DNA of 64,000 nucleotides from Paraburkholderia sp. Tr-20389. Lineage in GTDB: Bacteria > Pseudomonadota > Gammaproteobacteria > Burkholderiales > Burkholderiaceae. The DNA lies in NCBI RefSeq assembly GCF_017104565.1, contig NZ_JAAGPD010000048.1, positions 1 through 64,000 of the forward strand, in the 5' to 3' direction. Position numbers and translations under genes: made by a program. Shown piece by piece: positions 18,859-26,647 of the stretch (positions are counted from its first letter, which is position 1; each line of letters starts with the position of its first letter). Under the pieces are notes generated by a model. It ran no database searches and was not told the origin of the DNA. It was given only the letters and a program-made list of their open reading frames with translations.

Positions 18859-19635
18859 TCAGCGGCTCTGATAAATATCGACGTCGAAATACTGCTTCTC
18901 GAGCTTCGCGAAGGTGCCGTCCTTGTGGATGTCGGCGAGCGCCTTGTTCAGCATCGCCTTCAGATCGCCGTCTTCCTTGCGCACGCCGATGGCCGTGCCG
19001 TCGCCGATCGTCTTGGCGTCCTTCACTTCCGGGCCCGCCCACGCGAAGTCGTTGCCGCGCGGCGTCTTCAGGAAGCCGGAATCGGCCTGCAACTCGTCCT
19101 GCAACGCGGCGTCGAGACGCCCCGTCGCCAGATCCGCGTATACCTGGTCCTGGTTCTGATACGGCACGATCGTCACGCCCCTGGGCTCCCAGTACGCCTT
19201 CGCGTACGCTTCCTGCGTCGAACCCTGCTCGACGCCGACGTGCTTGCCCTTCAGCGATTCCGCCGTCGGCAGCAGCGGCGAGCCCTTCTTCGCGATCATG
19301 CGCGCGGGCGCGTCGAACAGCCTGTCGGAAAAGTCGATCTGCTCGCGGCGCTTGTCGGTGACGGTCAGCGACGACACGATGATGTCGTACTTCCTGGCCT
19401 TGAGCGCCGGGATGATGCCGTCGAGATCCTGCGCAATCCACACGCACTTCACGTTCATCTTCGCGCACAGCGCTTTGGTCAGATCGACGTCGAAACCGAC
19501 CATCTGGCCGCTTGGCGCGATCGATTCGAACGGCGGATAACTGGCGTCGACCCCGATGCGTACGGTTTTCCATTCTTTCGCCATGGCTCCCGAAGCCATG
19601 ACGGCGAGCGCCACGCACAGTGCGTACTTCTTCAT
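18859..19635 (-). CDS. Basic amino-acid periplasmic binding protein (HisJ/ArgT-type)
   Basis: A 258-residue extracytoplasmic solute-binding protein. The signal peptide is MKKYALCVALAVMASGAMA, and the mature chain begins KEWKTVRIGVDASYPPFES. The VGFDVDLTKALCAKM and VTDKRREQIDFSDRLF segments match HisJ/ArgT proteins, which bind histidine, lysine, arginine or ornithine. The start at 19635 was chosen at the signal peptide. It is the first gene of the importer cluster on the minus strand. Confidence 0.92.
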   Translation of the reverse strand: MKKYALCVALAVMASGAMAKEWKTVRIGVDASYPPFESIAPSGQMVGFDVDLTKALCAKMNVKCVWIAQDLDGIIPALKARKYDIIVSSLTVTDKRREQIDFSDRLFDAPARMIAKKGSPLLPTAESLKGKHVGVEQGSTQEAYAKAYWEPRGVTIVPYQNQDQVYADLATGRLDAALQDELQADSGFLKTPRGNDFAWAGPEVKDAKTIGDGTAIGVRKEDGDLKAMLNKALADIHKDGTFAKLEKQYFDVDIYQSR

Positions 19636-20074
19636 GTTTCTCCTGACTTCCGGTCGCCGCGGTGCCTGCTCGCGGTGACGACAGTCGCTTGCGCCCGGCC
19701 GTCGCCATTCTAGGCGGACAAAAATGCGTTGCCTGAACTGGCGGCGGATCGTTTCGGTGCTGCTGCGGCCCGTCCGGACGCGACCTGCGCGCCGACCCAT
19801 TCCAAAAAGCGCGGTATTTTACCCGAACCGGCGGGCGGTGCCAGTAGTCTCAATGCGGAAAAAGCCCTTTGCCGCCAGAGACATGCGCGTGCGCCGAGGC
19901 GCTGCGGCACGCCGCCGCCGCGTCTGCGGCGGTGAGACGGCCGATGCGGGGTGCATCGTACGGTCTTATGCCATTGCCGTCATTTCTGAAACGATCCGGT
20001 GCGGTGGCGCGGGTTGTTCTGACCGTGCGCAGCCCATACATTCCCTCCATCGCCAATTTTCACGGGAGAGTCAG
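19636..20074. other. Divergent intergenic region
   Basis: This 439-bp gap separates the binding-protein gene from the pirin gene. It must hold promoters for both directions, but no confident promoter or operator was recognised, and the open frames within it lack any family resemblance. Confidence 0.4.
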
Positions 20075-20782
20075 ATGATCAGGATCCGTCGTTCCGACGA
20101 GCGTGGCCACGCCAACCACGGCTGGCTGAACGCGAAGCACAGCTTTTCGTTCGCCGACTACTACGATCCCGAGCACATGCATTTCGGTCCGCTGCGCGTG
20201 ATCAACGAGGATCGGATCGCCGCGGGGCAGGGCTTCGGCACGCACGGCCATCGCGACATGGAAATCGTCACTTATGTACTCGACGGCGCATTGTCGCACC
20301 GCGACAGCCTCGGCAACGGCTCGACGATCCGTCCGGGCGACGTGCAGCGGATGAGCGCGGGAACGGGTGTGATGCACAGCGAGTTCAATGGCTCTCAGGA
20401 CGACCCGCTGCATCTGCTGCAGATCTGGATCATTCCGAAGCGCACGGGCGATGCACCCGGCTACGAGGAAAAGCGCTTCGAAGACGCCGACAAGCGCGGC
20501 CGGCTGCGGGTTGTGGCGTCGCCGGAAGGTCGCGACGGTTCGGTGACGATTCACGCCGATGCGTCGATCCATGCGGGTCTGTTCGATGGTGCGGAACGCG
20601 CCGAGTATGCGCTCGATGCGGGGCGCCAGGCGTATGTGCACGTCGCGCGCGGCGCCGTCACCGTCAACGGCGAGGCGCTGAAAGCAGGCGATGCCGCGAT
20701 GGTCACCGATGCCACCCGCGTCACCGTCGAAAACGGCGAAGGCGCGGAAGTGCTGCTCTTCGATCTGGGACAGTTGCGGTAA
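20075..20782 (+). CDS. Pirin family protein (YhaK-type)
   Basis: A 235-residue bicupin-fold protein. The N-terminal cupin has the metal-ligand pattern HGHRDMEIVTYVLDG and a second histidine in HSEFNGSQ, and the start MIRIRRSDERGHANHGWL is typical. Some pirins have quercetin 2,3-dioxygenase activity and others act as redox-sensitive regulators; the physiological substrate here is unknown. The gene stands alone and is bounded by a bidirectional terminator. Confidence 0.9.
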   Translation: MIRIRRSDERGHANHGWLNAKHSFSFADYYDPEHMHFGPLRVINEDRIAAGQGFGTHGHRDMEIVTYVLDGALSHRDSLGNGSTIRPGDVQRMSAGTGVMHSEFNGSQDDPLHLLQIWIIPKRTGDAPGYEEKRFEDADKRGRLRVVASPEGRDGSVTIHADASIHAGLFDGAERAEYALDAGRQAYVHVARGAVTVNGEALKAGDAAMVTDATRVTVENGEGAEVLLFDLGQLR

Positions 20783-20821
20783 CCGGAAAGCCTTGCCTTG
20801 ATCCATAGGGACGTAGCATGA

Positions 20822-20862
20822 AAAACGCCACGGAAGTTGTCTTCCGTGGCGTTTTCCTTTTT
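20822..20862. terminator. Bidirectional terminator between pirin and Spy-like genes
   Basis: A 15-bp perfect stem (AAAACGCCACGGAAG and complement) with a TTGT loop is flanked by T-rich ends on both strands. It serves the two converging genes. Confidence 0.9.
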
Positions 20863-20879
20863 ACGGCCGATCCGACTTA

Positions 20880-21428
20880 TCACGGCTTCACAGCGGAAGC
20901 CGCCGCGTCGCCGCGATGCTTTTCCCAACGCTCGCGCATCTTGTCATGACGCTGCTCCATCTTCGCGAAGTGCTGCTTGAGCGCGGTGCTGACGGTGGTC
21001 TTCTGCTGGTCGTTCAGACCGTTGTAGAAGTTGAGCCATGCCGTTGCCGTCTGTTCGCGCAGTTGCGCATCCTTCTGCTCGATTTGCTGATGCGAGGCGT
21101 GCATCGCGTTCAGGTCGAGGATCGGCTGCTGCTGCAACTGCTTGAACTGCTGGCGCATCTGCTCGTGATTTGCGCGTTCGGCCTCATGGCTCTGCTTCAT
21201 CGTGTCGAGCGCGGCCTGCCATGACTTTTCCTGGTCCGCGTTCAGCTTCAGTTGCCCGTGCAACTGGTTCAGTTCCTTCATGAAGCCGCCATGATGCCAG
21301 CCCGGACCGCCGTGGCCCATGCCAGGACCGCCGGGGCCGTCCGACGGCTGCGCGGCGAAGGCAGACCCGAGACTCAATGCAAGCGATGCAGCGGCAACGG
21401 CGAGAAAGCGTGATGTTTTTTTGGACAT
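20880..21428 (-). CDS. Spy/CpxP-like periplasmic LTxxQ-type protein
   Basis: A 182-residue predicted periplasmic protein. The signal peptide (MSKKTSRFLAVAAASLALSL...) ends near Ala25, followed by a Gly/His-rich stretch and a charged helical region. KLNADQEKSWQAAL and GLNDQQKTTV echo the two LTxxQ repeats of CpxP/Spy proteins, which act as envelope stress chaperones or sensor-kinase inhibitors. It is divergent from an OmpR/EnvZ-like pair, with a 223-bp gap that carries repeated GTTAC half-sites, so control by that system is likely. Confidence 0.8.
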   Translation of the reverse strand: MSKKTSRFLAVAAASLALSLGSAFAAQPSDGPGGPGMGHGGPGWHHGGFMKELNQLHGQLKLNADQEKSWQAALDTMKQSHEAERANHEQMRQQFKQLQQQPILDLNAMHASHQQIEQKDAQLREQTATAWLNFYNGLNDQQKTTVSTALKQHFAKMEQRHDKMRERWEKHRGDAAASAVKP

Positions 21429-21530
21429 TACTGTGCTCCTTGATCAACTAGCCGACGATGCCGCCCGTCTCGAAGGTGAACCGGCGTGCATTCGGTAAGG
21501 CACAGCGTAGAGGCATCGAACGAAGGCCGT

Positions 21531-21641
21531 GTTACGCGTATCCTCGCGGAAGTTACGCGACATTACGTGCGCCTTTCGCGGTAACACCCGGTAACCCTTT
21601 CGGGGCCGGGTGGAGCGGAAACGCCTCGGGGCGCGCGTTAC
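21531..21641. promoter_or_regulatory. Candidate response-regulator operator array
   Basis: GTTACGCG occurs at 21531-21538 and 21552-21559, and ATTACGTG at 21562-21569. GTAAC (GTTAC on the minus strand) occurs at 21581 and 21591, and another GTTAC at 21637. Start-to-start spacings of 21, 10 and 10 bp match face-of-helix binding by OmpR-family dimers. The array lies between the Spy-like gene and the response regulator gene. Confidence 0.5.
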
Positions 21642-21651
21642 ACTTCGAGAC

Positions 21652-22377
21652 ATGGCTACTCAAATTCTTGTCGTCGACGACGACGTCGAACTGCGCGACC
21701 TGCTGCGCGACTATCTGGCTCGCCAAGGCATCGAGGTTTCGGTGCTGCATGACGCCAGTTCCCTGGAACGCCGTATCGAGCGCGAACGGCCGGATCTGAT
21801 CGTGCTCGATCTGATGATGCCGGGTGTCGACGGCCTCACGGCGCTGCGCAAGCTGCGTGCGTCGGGCGACGATATTCCCGTCATCATGCTCACCGCGCGC
21901 GCCGACGACGTGGACCGCATCGTCGGATTGGAACTCGGTGCGGACGATTACCTCGGCAAGCCGTTCAACCCGCGTGAACTGCTGGCGCGGGTGCAGGCGG
22001 TGTTGCGCCGCCGCAAGACGCTGCCGTCGGCGGCGGCGCCCGAGCAGCGCGAGCCGTTTGCGTTTGGCCGCTTCACGCTGGACTTCCAGTCGCGCACGCT
22101 GCATCAGGAGGGCAAGCCGCTCACGCTGTCGGGCAGCGAATTCGCGCTGCTCAAGATTTTCGTCAACAACCCGATGCGCACGCTCACCCGCGAACGTCTG
22201 CTCGAACTGCTGCACGGCCCCGAGTACGACGGTACCGACCGCGGCATCGACGTGCAGGTATGGCGCCTGCGCCGCATTCTCGAAACCGATCCGTCGGTGC
22301 CGCGCTTCATCCAGACAGTGCGCGGACGCGGGTATGTGTTCGTCCCGGATGGCGAGCAACATGCGTCGTCCAATTGA
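21652..22377 (+). CDS. OmpR-family response regulator
   Basis: A 241-residue two-domain regulator. The receiver domain has the acidic pair VVDDD, phosphoacceptor Asp53 (VLDLMMPG), a conserved Thr (MLTARADD) and Lys (LGKPFNP). The C-terminal winged helix shows LSGSEFALLKIF and VQTVRGRGYVF, as in OmpR. The start at 21652 (MATQILVVDD) is where the receiver fold begins. Its end overlaps the histidine kinase gene. It is an OmpR-like paralog whose regulon is unknown. Confidence 0.92.
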   Translation: MATQILVVDDDVELRDLLRDYLARQGIEVSVLHDASSLERRIERERPDLIVLDLMMPGVDGLTALRKLRASGDDIPVIMLTARADDVDRIVGLELGADDYLGKPFNPRELLARVQAVLRRRKTLPSAAAPEQREPFAFGRFTLDFQSRTLHQEGKPLTLSGSEFALLKIFVNNPMRTLTRERLLELLHGPEYDGTDRGIDVQVWRLRRILETDPSVPRFIQTVRGRGYVFVPDGEQHASSN

Positions 22378-23701
22378 TTCGTTGTTCGGGCGGCTCGCGC
22401 TGCTCGTGGTGTGCGTGTTGCTGGTGTCGCATTTCGCGTGGTACCTGCTGGTCCGCTTCGAACGGAATCAGTCGCAGACGCGCTATGCCGTCGAAGAGGC
22501 CGTGTTCCTCGTCGACGCGGTGCGCGATCACGTAAGACGCGAGCCGGATCAGCCGCTGCCGTCGCGCGTGCGCCTCGTCGATCCCGCCAGCACCGACGTC
22601 CCGCCCGAAGTGCCCAACCTGCCCGCGCCGCTCAATCGTTTCGTCGACGACGTGCGCGATCGTCTGCCCACCTCGACGCAGGTGCGCGTCGGCACGCCCG
22701 GCAAGCCGCCCACGCTGTGGGTGCGCGCGGCGAGCGACGCCAGCTGGATCGTCGTGCCCGTGCAGCCGCTGCGTCCGCCGCGCTCGCTCGACCGGATGGT
22801 GCTGTGGCTCGGCATCATTTTCTCGGCGGGCGTGATGGCGGCGCTGTTCGCCGCGTGGCAGCTACAGCAGCCGTTGCGCTCGCTGGCGCAGGCGGTCAGC
22901 CGTTTCGGGCGCGGTTTGCCCGTGCCGCCCGTGCGCGAGCGCGGTCCGCGGGAGTTGCGGCAACTGACGCACGGCTTCAACCAGATGGTGCAGGAAGTCG
23001 CGCGCACCGAGCATGACCGCGCGGTGATGCTGGCGGGCGTCGCGCACGATCTGAAGACGCCGCTTGCGCGTCTGCGGTTGCGCGCCGAGATGATGGAAGA
23101 AGCGAAGATGCGCGACGGCGTCGTGCGCGACGTGGATTCGATGACGCACATCGTCGAGCAGTTTCTGGTGTTCGCGCACGACGGCGCGGATCGCAGCGAA
23201 CCCGTCGAAGTGGACGGCCAGTGCGAGCGCGTGGTGCGCAGCTATCGGGCCGTTTCGGGCGGCGCGCCGACCGTGCAGACCGATCTGCGCGCCGGCGACG
23301 GGTTCAGGCTGCCGGCCGCAACGCTCGACCGCATCCTGTCCAATCTGCTCGACAACGCGCATGCGTACGGCGCGCCGCCCGTCGTCGTCGCGACGGCGCG
23401 CACGCCGCAAGGCTTCACGCTGACGGTCACCGACAACGGCAGCGGCATTGCCGCACAGGATCTGATCAACGCGAGCCGTCCGTTCGTGCGGCTCGATCCG
23501 GCGCGCGGCGGCAATGGGCATAGCGGTCTCGGCCTGGCGATCGTCGAGCGGCTCGTGCGGCGTGCGGGCGGCGAATGGCAGATCGGCAACAACGATACGG
23601 CGAGCGGCGCGGCGAACGGCGGGCGCGGCTTGCGCGTGCTGATGACGTTCCCGCTGGAATCGGTGTCGCGTACAGCGGCGGCGTCGGAAAGCGTCTGGTG
23701 A
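22361..23701 (+). CDS. EnvZ-like sensor histidine kinase
   Basis: A 446-residue inner-membrane kinase. It has two membrane segments (about 10-30 and 146-166) flanking a periplasmic domain of about 110 residues, a HAMP region, an H-box with His229 (VAHDLKTPLARLRL), an N-box (ILSNLLDNAHAYG) and a G-box (GHSGLGLAIVERLV). It phosphorylates the response regulator whose gene it overlaps by 17 bp. An alternative ATG lies 12 bp upstream at 22349. The stimulus is unknown, but the Spy-like neighbour suggests envelope stress. Confidence 0.9.
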   Translation: MRRPIDSLFGRLALLVVCVLLVSHFAWYLLVRFERNQSQTRYAVEEAVFLVDAVRDHVRREPDQPLPSRVRLVDPASTDVPPEVPNLPAPLNRFVDDVRDRLPTSTQVRVGTPGKPPTLWVRAASDASWIVVPVQPLRPPRSLDRMVLWLGIIFSAGVMAALFAAWQLQQPLRSLAQAVSRFGRGLPVPPVRERGPRELRQLTHGFNQMVQEVARTEHDRAVMLAGVAHDLKTPLARLRLRAEMMEEAKMRDGVVRDVDSMTHIVEQFLVFAHDGADRSEPVEVDGQCERVVRSYRAVSGGAPTVQTDLRAGDGFRLPAATLDRILSNLLDNAHAYGAPPVVVATARTPQGFTLTVTDNGSGIAAQDLINASRPFVRLDPARGGNGHSGLGLAIVERLVRRAGGEWQIGNNDTASGAANGGRGLRVLMTFPLESVSRTAAASESVW

Positions 23702-23735
23702 GTGCATGTGCCGCGCAGTCCATCTGCGCGGCGTT

Positions 23736-23801
23736 GCAAGAAAGAAGAAGAAAGAGAAGAAGCGGGGCGGACATCACGCGAGATCTCGCGTGAGACCCCG
23801 C
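23736..23801 (-). terminator. Palindromic terminator between kinase and small gene
   Basis: A 20-bp perfect palindrome (23774-23793, TCACGCGAGA and complement) sits inside outer GCGGGG/CCCCGC arms (23762-23767, 23796-23801). On the minus strand it is followed by a pyrimidine-rich tract at 23736-23761, fitting termination of the small gene at 23820-24086. Confidence 0.55.
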
Positions 23802-23819
23802 TCGGAACAGCAATGCGCT

Positions 23820-24086
23820 CTACTCGGTGAAGAGCGTGTTGAGCGCGGCGGCGGCTTCGCTGTCCACCGTGTTCCACGTCACCGTGTCGGCCTCGAAGAT
23901 GTAGTGCGTCGTGTACTTGCCAAGACGCGCGAGGATTTCCTCCTGTATCACTTCGGGCGCCACGTCCAGTTTCAGATACCACGCGGTCGACGACAGGCGC
24001 GTCTGAAACGCGCCGTACTCTGCGAGCAGATGATCGAAGGCGTCAGCGTCCTGATCGCGGCAGACGATGACCAGATTTCCCTTCAT
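23820..24086 (-). CDS. Small conserved hypothetical protein (possible SinR/Cas2-like fold)
   Basis: An 88-residue soluble protein beginning MKGNLVIVCRDQDADAF. It alternates short beta-type strands (NLVIVCR, AWYLKLDV, THYIFEAD) with helices in a beta-alpha-beta order, and a stretch near residue 33 (TAWYLKLDVAPEVIQEEI) is reminiscent of SinR-like small ferredoxin-fold proteins related to Cas2. That resemblance is by eye only. No cas gene or repeat array is nearby, so it is not part of a CRISPR locus here. Function unknown. Confidence 0.6.
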   Translation of the reverse strand: MKGNLVIVCRDQDADAFDHLLAEYGAFQTRLSSTAWYLKLDVAPEVIQEEILARLGKYTTHYIFEADTVTWNTVDSEAAAALNTLFTE

Positions 24087-24248
24087 GCGAACCTCCGGGG
24101 GAGCGAAAAGCGGTGATCACAACTTTCGTACGAAAGCCGATGATACCTGCTTGTGCTTCGCTTGCCCGGCGGCGTCGACACGCGCGATGCCACGCGCATC
24201 GCTGCGCATCGTTTCCTTTTTGCAATCGGGTTCGACTGAAGCTGCCGG

Positions 24249-25928
24249 TCACCACGCGCTGGCGGGCGCGCGTGTGGGCGGTGCGGTGTCGTCGGGCGGC
24301 ACCGCTTCGCTGCGGTCGCGGCCACCCTGTTTCGCGGCGTAGAGCGCCTGGTCGGCGCGGCTGATGATGCGCTCGGGCAGATCTTCCGCCGACAGTTCCG
24401 TGATGCCGATGCTCACGCTCAAGCCCACCGACTGCGGCAGCTTCGTCGACGGCATTGTTTTCAGCCGCACGCGCAGGCGTTCGACCACTTCGAGGCCGGT
24501 GCCGAGCGCCGTGGTGGGCAGCAGGATGCCGAATTCTTCGCCGCCCAGCCGTCCGATCGCGTCGCTGCCGCGCAGTTCGGTGCGGCAGGTGTCGACGAAA
24601 TGTTCGAGCGCCCGGTCGCCGGCCGCGTGCCCGAAGCGGTCGTTGATCTGCTTGAAGTGATCGAGGTCGGCGATCGCCATGCACAGCGGTTCGCCCGTCG
24701 CGCGGGCCCGCTCGATCTCATGACGCAGCAGGTCGAGGAAGTAGCGCCGCGACAGCGCACCCGTCAGCGCATCGTGACGGGCTTCCGCCGACAGCAGCGT
24801 GTTCGCCGACTGCAGTTGCTCGGCGAGCACACGGGTCGCGCGGTGATGGCGCCGCTCGCGCAGATACGACACGGTGATCACCCACGCGAGCGCCACCGTG
24901 CCCGCGAGCGTCAGGAACACGAGCAGATGATCGCGCTTGTGATTGCGCATCAGCTCGGGCCATGCGACGAGCGGATCGACGAGATGCGCCGACAGACCGG
25001 AGTTCAGTCCGCTGCGCGACTGATAGAGCGTCGGGATCGGCTGGCCGGGCATGTCGTACAGCTGGTCGGCGATCTCGGTGGGCACCCACGGCGCATCGCC
25101 GCGCACCTGGCTCTTCACGGGCTGAATCTGAACGGCCGGAAACTGCTCGCGGTGATAGGTGCTCATGCGTTCGGCCGGCTTCATCTGCGTGACGCGCGAG
25201 TTGGGCATTGCCTGGCCTTCGAGCGCGGCGTTGTGCGCCATGATGATCACGCCGTTGTCGTCGGTGACGAAGGTGCCCGAGTGCGCGACCCAGTGGCGCA
25301 GCCGCGCGATGCCGACCTTGGCGACGATCGCGCCGACCAGCAGCCCGTCGTCGTACACGGGCGCGGAGATGAAGATGCCCGGCTCGCCGCTCATGCGGCC
25401 GACGCCGTAGGCTTCGCCGAAGGCGCCGAGCAGGGCGTTGGTCAGATAGCTGCGCGAGCGCATGTCGAGGCCGACGAACGAATGCGCGTTCTGCGCGTTG
25501 CTCGCGGCGACGCACAGGCCGTTGGCGTTGACCAGCCAGATGATGTCGAGGCCCGAGAAGCCCTGGGCGTCCCGCAAAAAGCCGTCGATGCCCGCCAGTT
25601 CCGGGGATTTCAACAGGTCCTCGCGGTGCGCGGGTTCCAGGTCGATGCCTGAAGCGGCATAATTCTGCGAATGCGTCAGCGCCTGCTGAATCACGCCGAG
25701 TTCGGCCATCGTCGCGGGTATGGCCCGGGACATTGCCAGGTCGCTCGCGATCACTTCGGCCATGTTGTAGACGATCGAGGCGGACATTTGCCGCTGCTGG
25801 CGCAGTGCAGTGTCCAGTTCTTGCTGTACCATCCGGTCCGCGACCAGGCCGGATGCGAACCAGCATGCGAGCACGACCAGTACGAAACTGGCCGGTCCCA
25901 ATGCCTGGCGCAAGGTTGTCCTTTTCAT
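24249..25928 (-). CDS. Diguanylate cyclase with extracytoplasmic Cache-like sensor
   Basis: A 559-residue membrane protein. Membrane segments at about 14-30 and 334-354 enclose a periplasmic region of about 300 residues that looks like a double-Cache sensor. The cytoplasmic GGDEF domain has an intact active site in the form GGEEF (462-466) and an RGSD inhibitory I-site exactly five residues before it, so it should make cyclic di-GMP and be product-inhibited. The start MKRTTLRQAL was chosen over an upstream Met because it leads directly into the first membrane segment. The ligand is unknown. Confidence 0.88.
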   Translation of the reverse strand: MKRTTLRQALGPASFVLVVLACWFASGLVADRMVQQELDTALRQQRQMSASIVYNMAEVIASDLAMSRAIPATMAELGVIQQALTHSQNYAASGIDLEPAHREDLLKSPELAGIDGFLRDAQGFSGLDIIWLVNANGLCVAASNAQNAHSFVGLDMRSRSYLTNALLGAFGEAYGVGRMSGEPGIFISAPVYDDGLLVGAIVAKVGIARLRHWVAHSGTFVTDDNGVIIMAHNAALEGQAMPNSRVTQMKPAERMSTYHREQFPAVQIQPVKSQVRGDAPWVPTEIADQLYDMPGQPIPTLYQSRSGLNSGLSAHLVDPLVAWPELMRNHKRDHLLVFLTLAGTVALAWVITVSYLRERRHHRATRVLAEQLQSANTLLSAEARHDALTGALSRRYFLDLLRHEIERARATGEPLCMAIADLDHFKQINDRFGHAAGDRALEHFVDTCRTELRGSDAIGRLGGEEFGILLPTTALGTGLEVVERLRVRLKTMPSTKLPQSVGLSVSIGITELSAEDLPERIISRADQALYAAKQGGRDRSEAVPPDDTAPPTRAPASAW

Positions 25929-26647
25929 CGACCCTCTGATCCGTCTGACTGATTCATGCAACAACGTCTCTCGTTGCAACGCGCCGGCGCTGGGCCGCTC
26001 CTGTCGATTCTGGCCGTGCGCCGCACGGAGCCAGGATGATGCGCCGCGCCGCCGTCCTCGTCGCCGGCGGCCAGCAGATTTCCGCCGCTTTCCGATTTTA
26101 ACCGCCGCGCGGCCCGACGCCAGTCAGGATTTGCGCGTGCGAAAGTCCCGTGTGGGGTATTAACGGCCTCTGGCGGCACTTTCTGAATAGCAACAAAGCC
26201 AATCGGATGTGGCTCGGGCGCGACGGTCTGGCGAGAGCGGGGCGCAAGCCCGGCGCTTGCGGCATGTGGCCTGCTGCTTACAGATCGGTTCCGGGAACCA
26301 TTCAAAGTGACATTTGAATGTCAACGGTTGTTTCTGTCACACAGGTTGTAGTAGTGTCGTGCCGTCCAAAATGAGGAAAGCTCGCCGGCCTGCTGGCGGC
26401 GGCTCGCGCAACACGATCGCGCGAGCCGTGAGTGCAGGCCCGCACGGGGCGCCGCGCAACGTATTCGTCGCCGGCCAATGCGTATTCAACGCCAACGATT
26501 TACCGCGCATTTGCGTTTTGCCATGCCTGAATTCCGCTTTCCGGATCGAACCTCGGACCGTCGCGCCGCCGCGACCCATGACGGCGCGGGCGTAGCCAAC
26601 ACGGCTTGCTGCATGGCCGCGTGCCGCCGCGAAGGGAGGGCCGTCTG
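25929..26647. other. Long intergenic region upstream of the orphan ABC operon
   Basis: No credible gene is seen in this 719-bp stretch between divergent genes. Two short palindromes at 26287-26322 are the only structured elements noted; the rest is unremarkable GC-rich sequence. Confidence 0.4.
26287..26322. promoter_or_regulatory. Two adjacent dyads, possible operator
   Basis: GGTTCC-G-GGAACC (26287-26299) is followed 9 bp later by GACATT-TG-AATGTC (26309-26322); both are perfect inverted repeats. They lie about 330 bp upstream of the ABC permease gene. Confidence 0.35.

Noticed and set aside
23820-24086. Reading the 88-residue protein as a genuine Cas2
   Set aside because: The resemblance is only at fold level by eye, and no array or cas1 is present.
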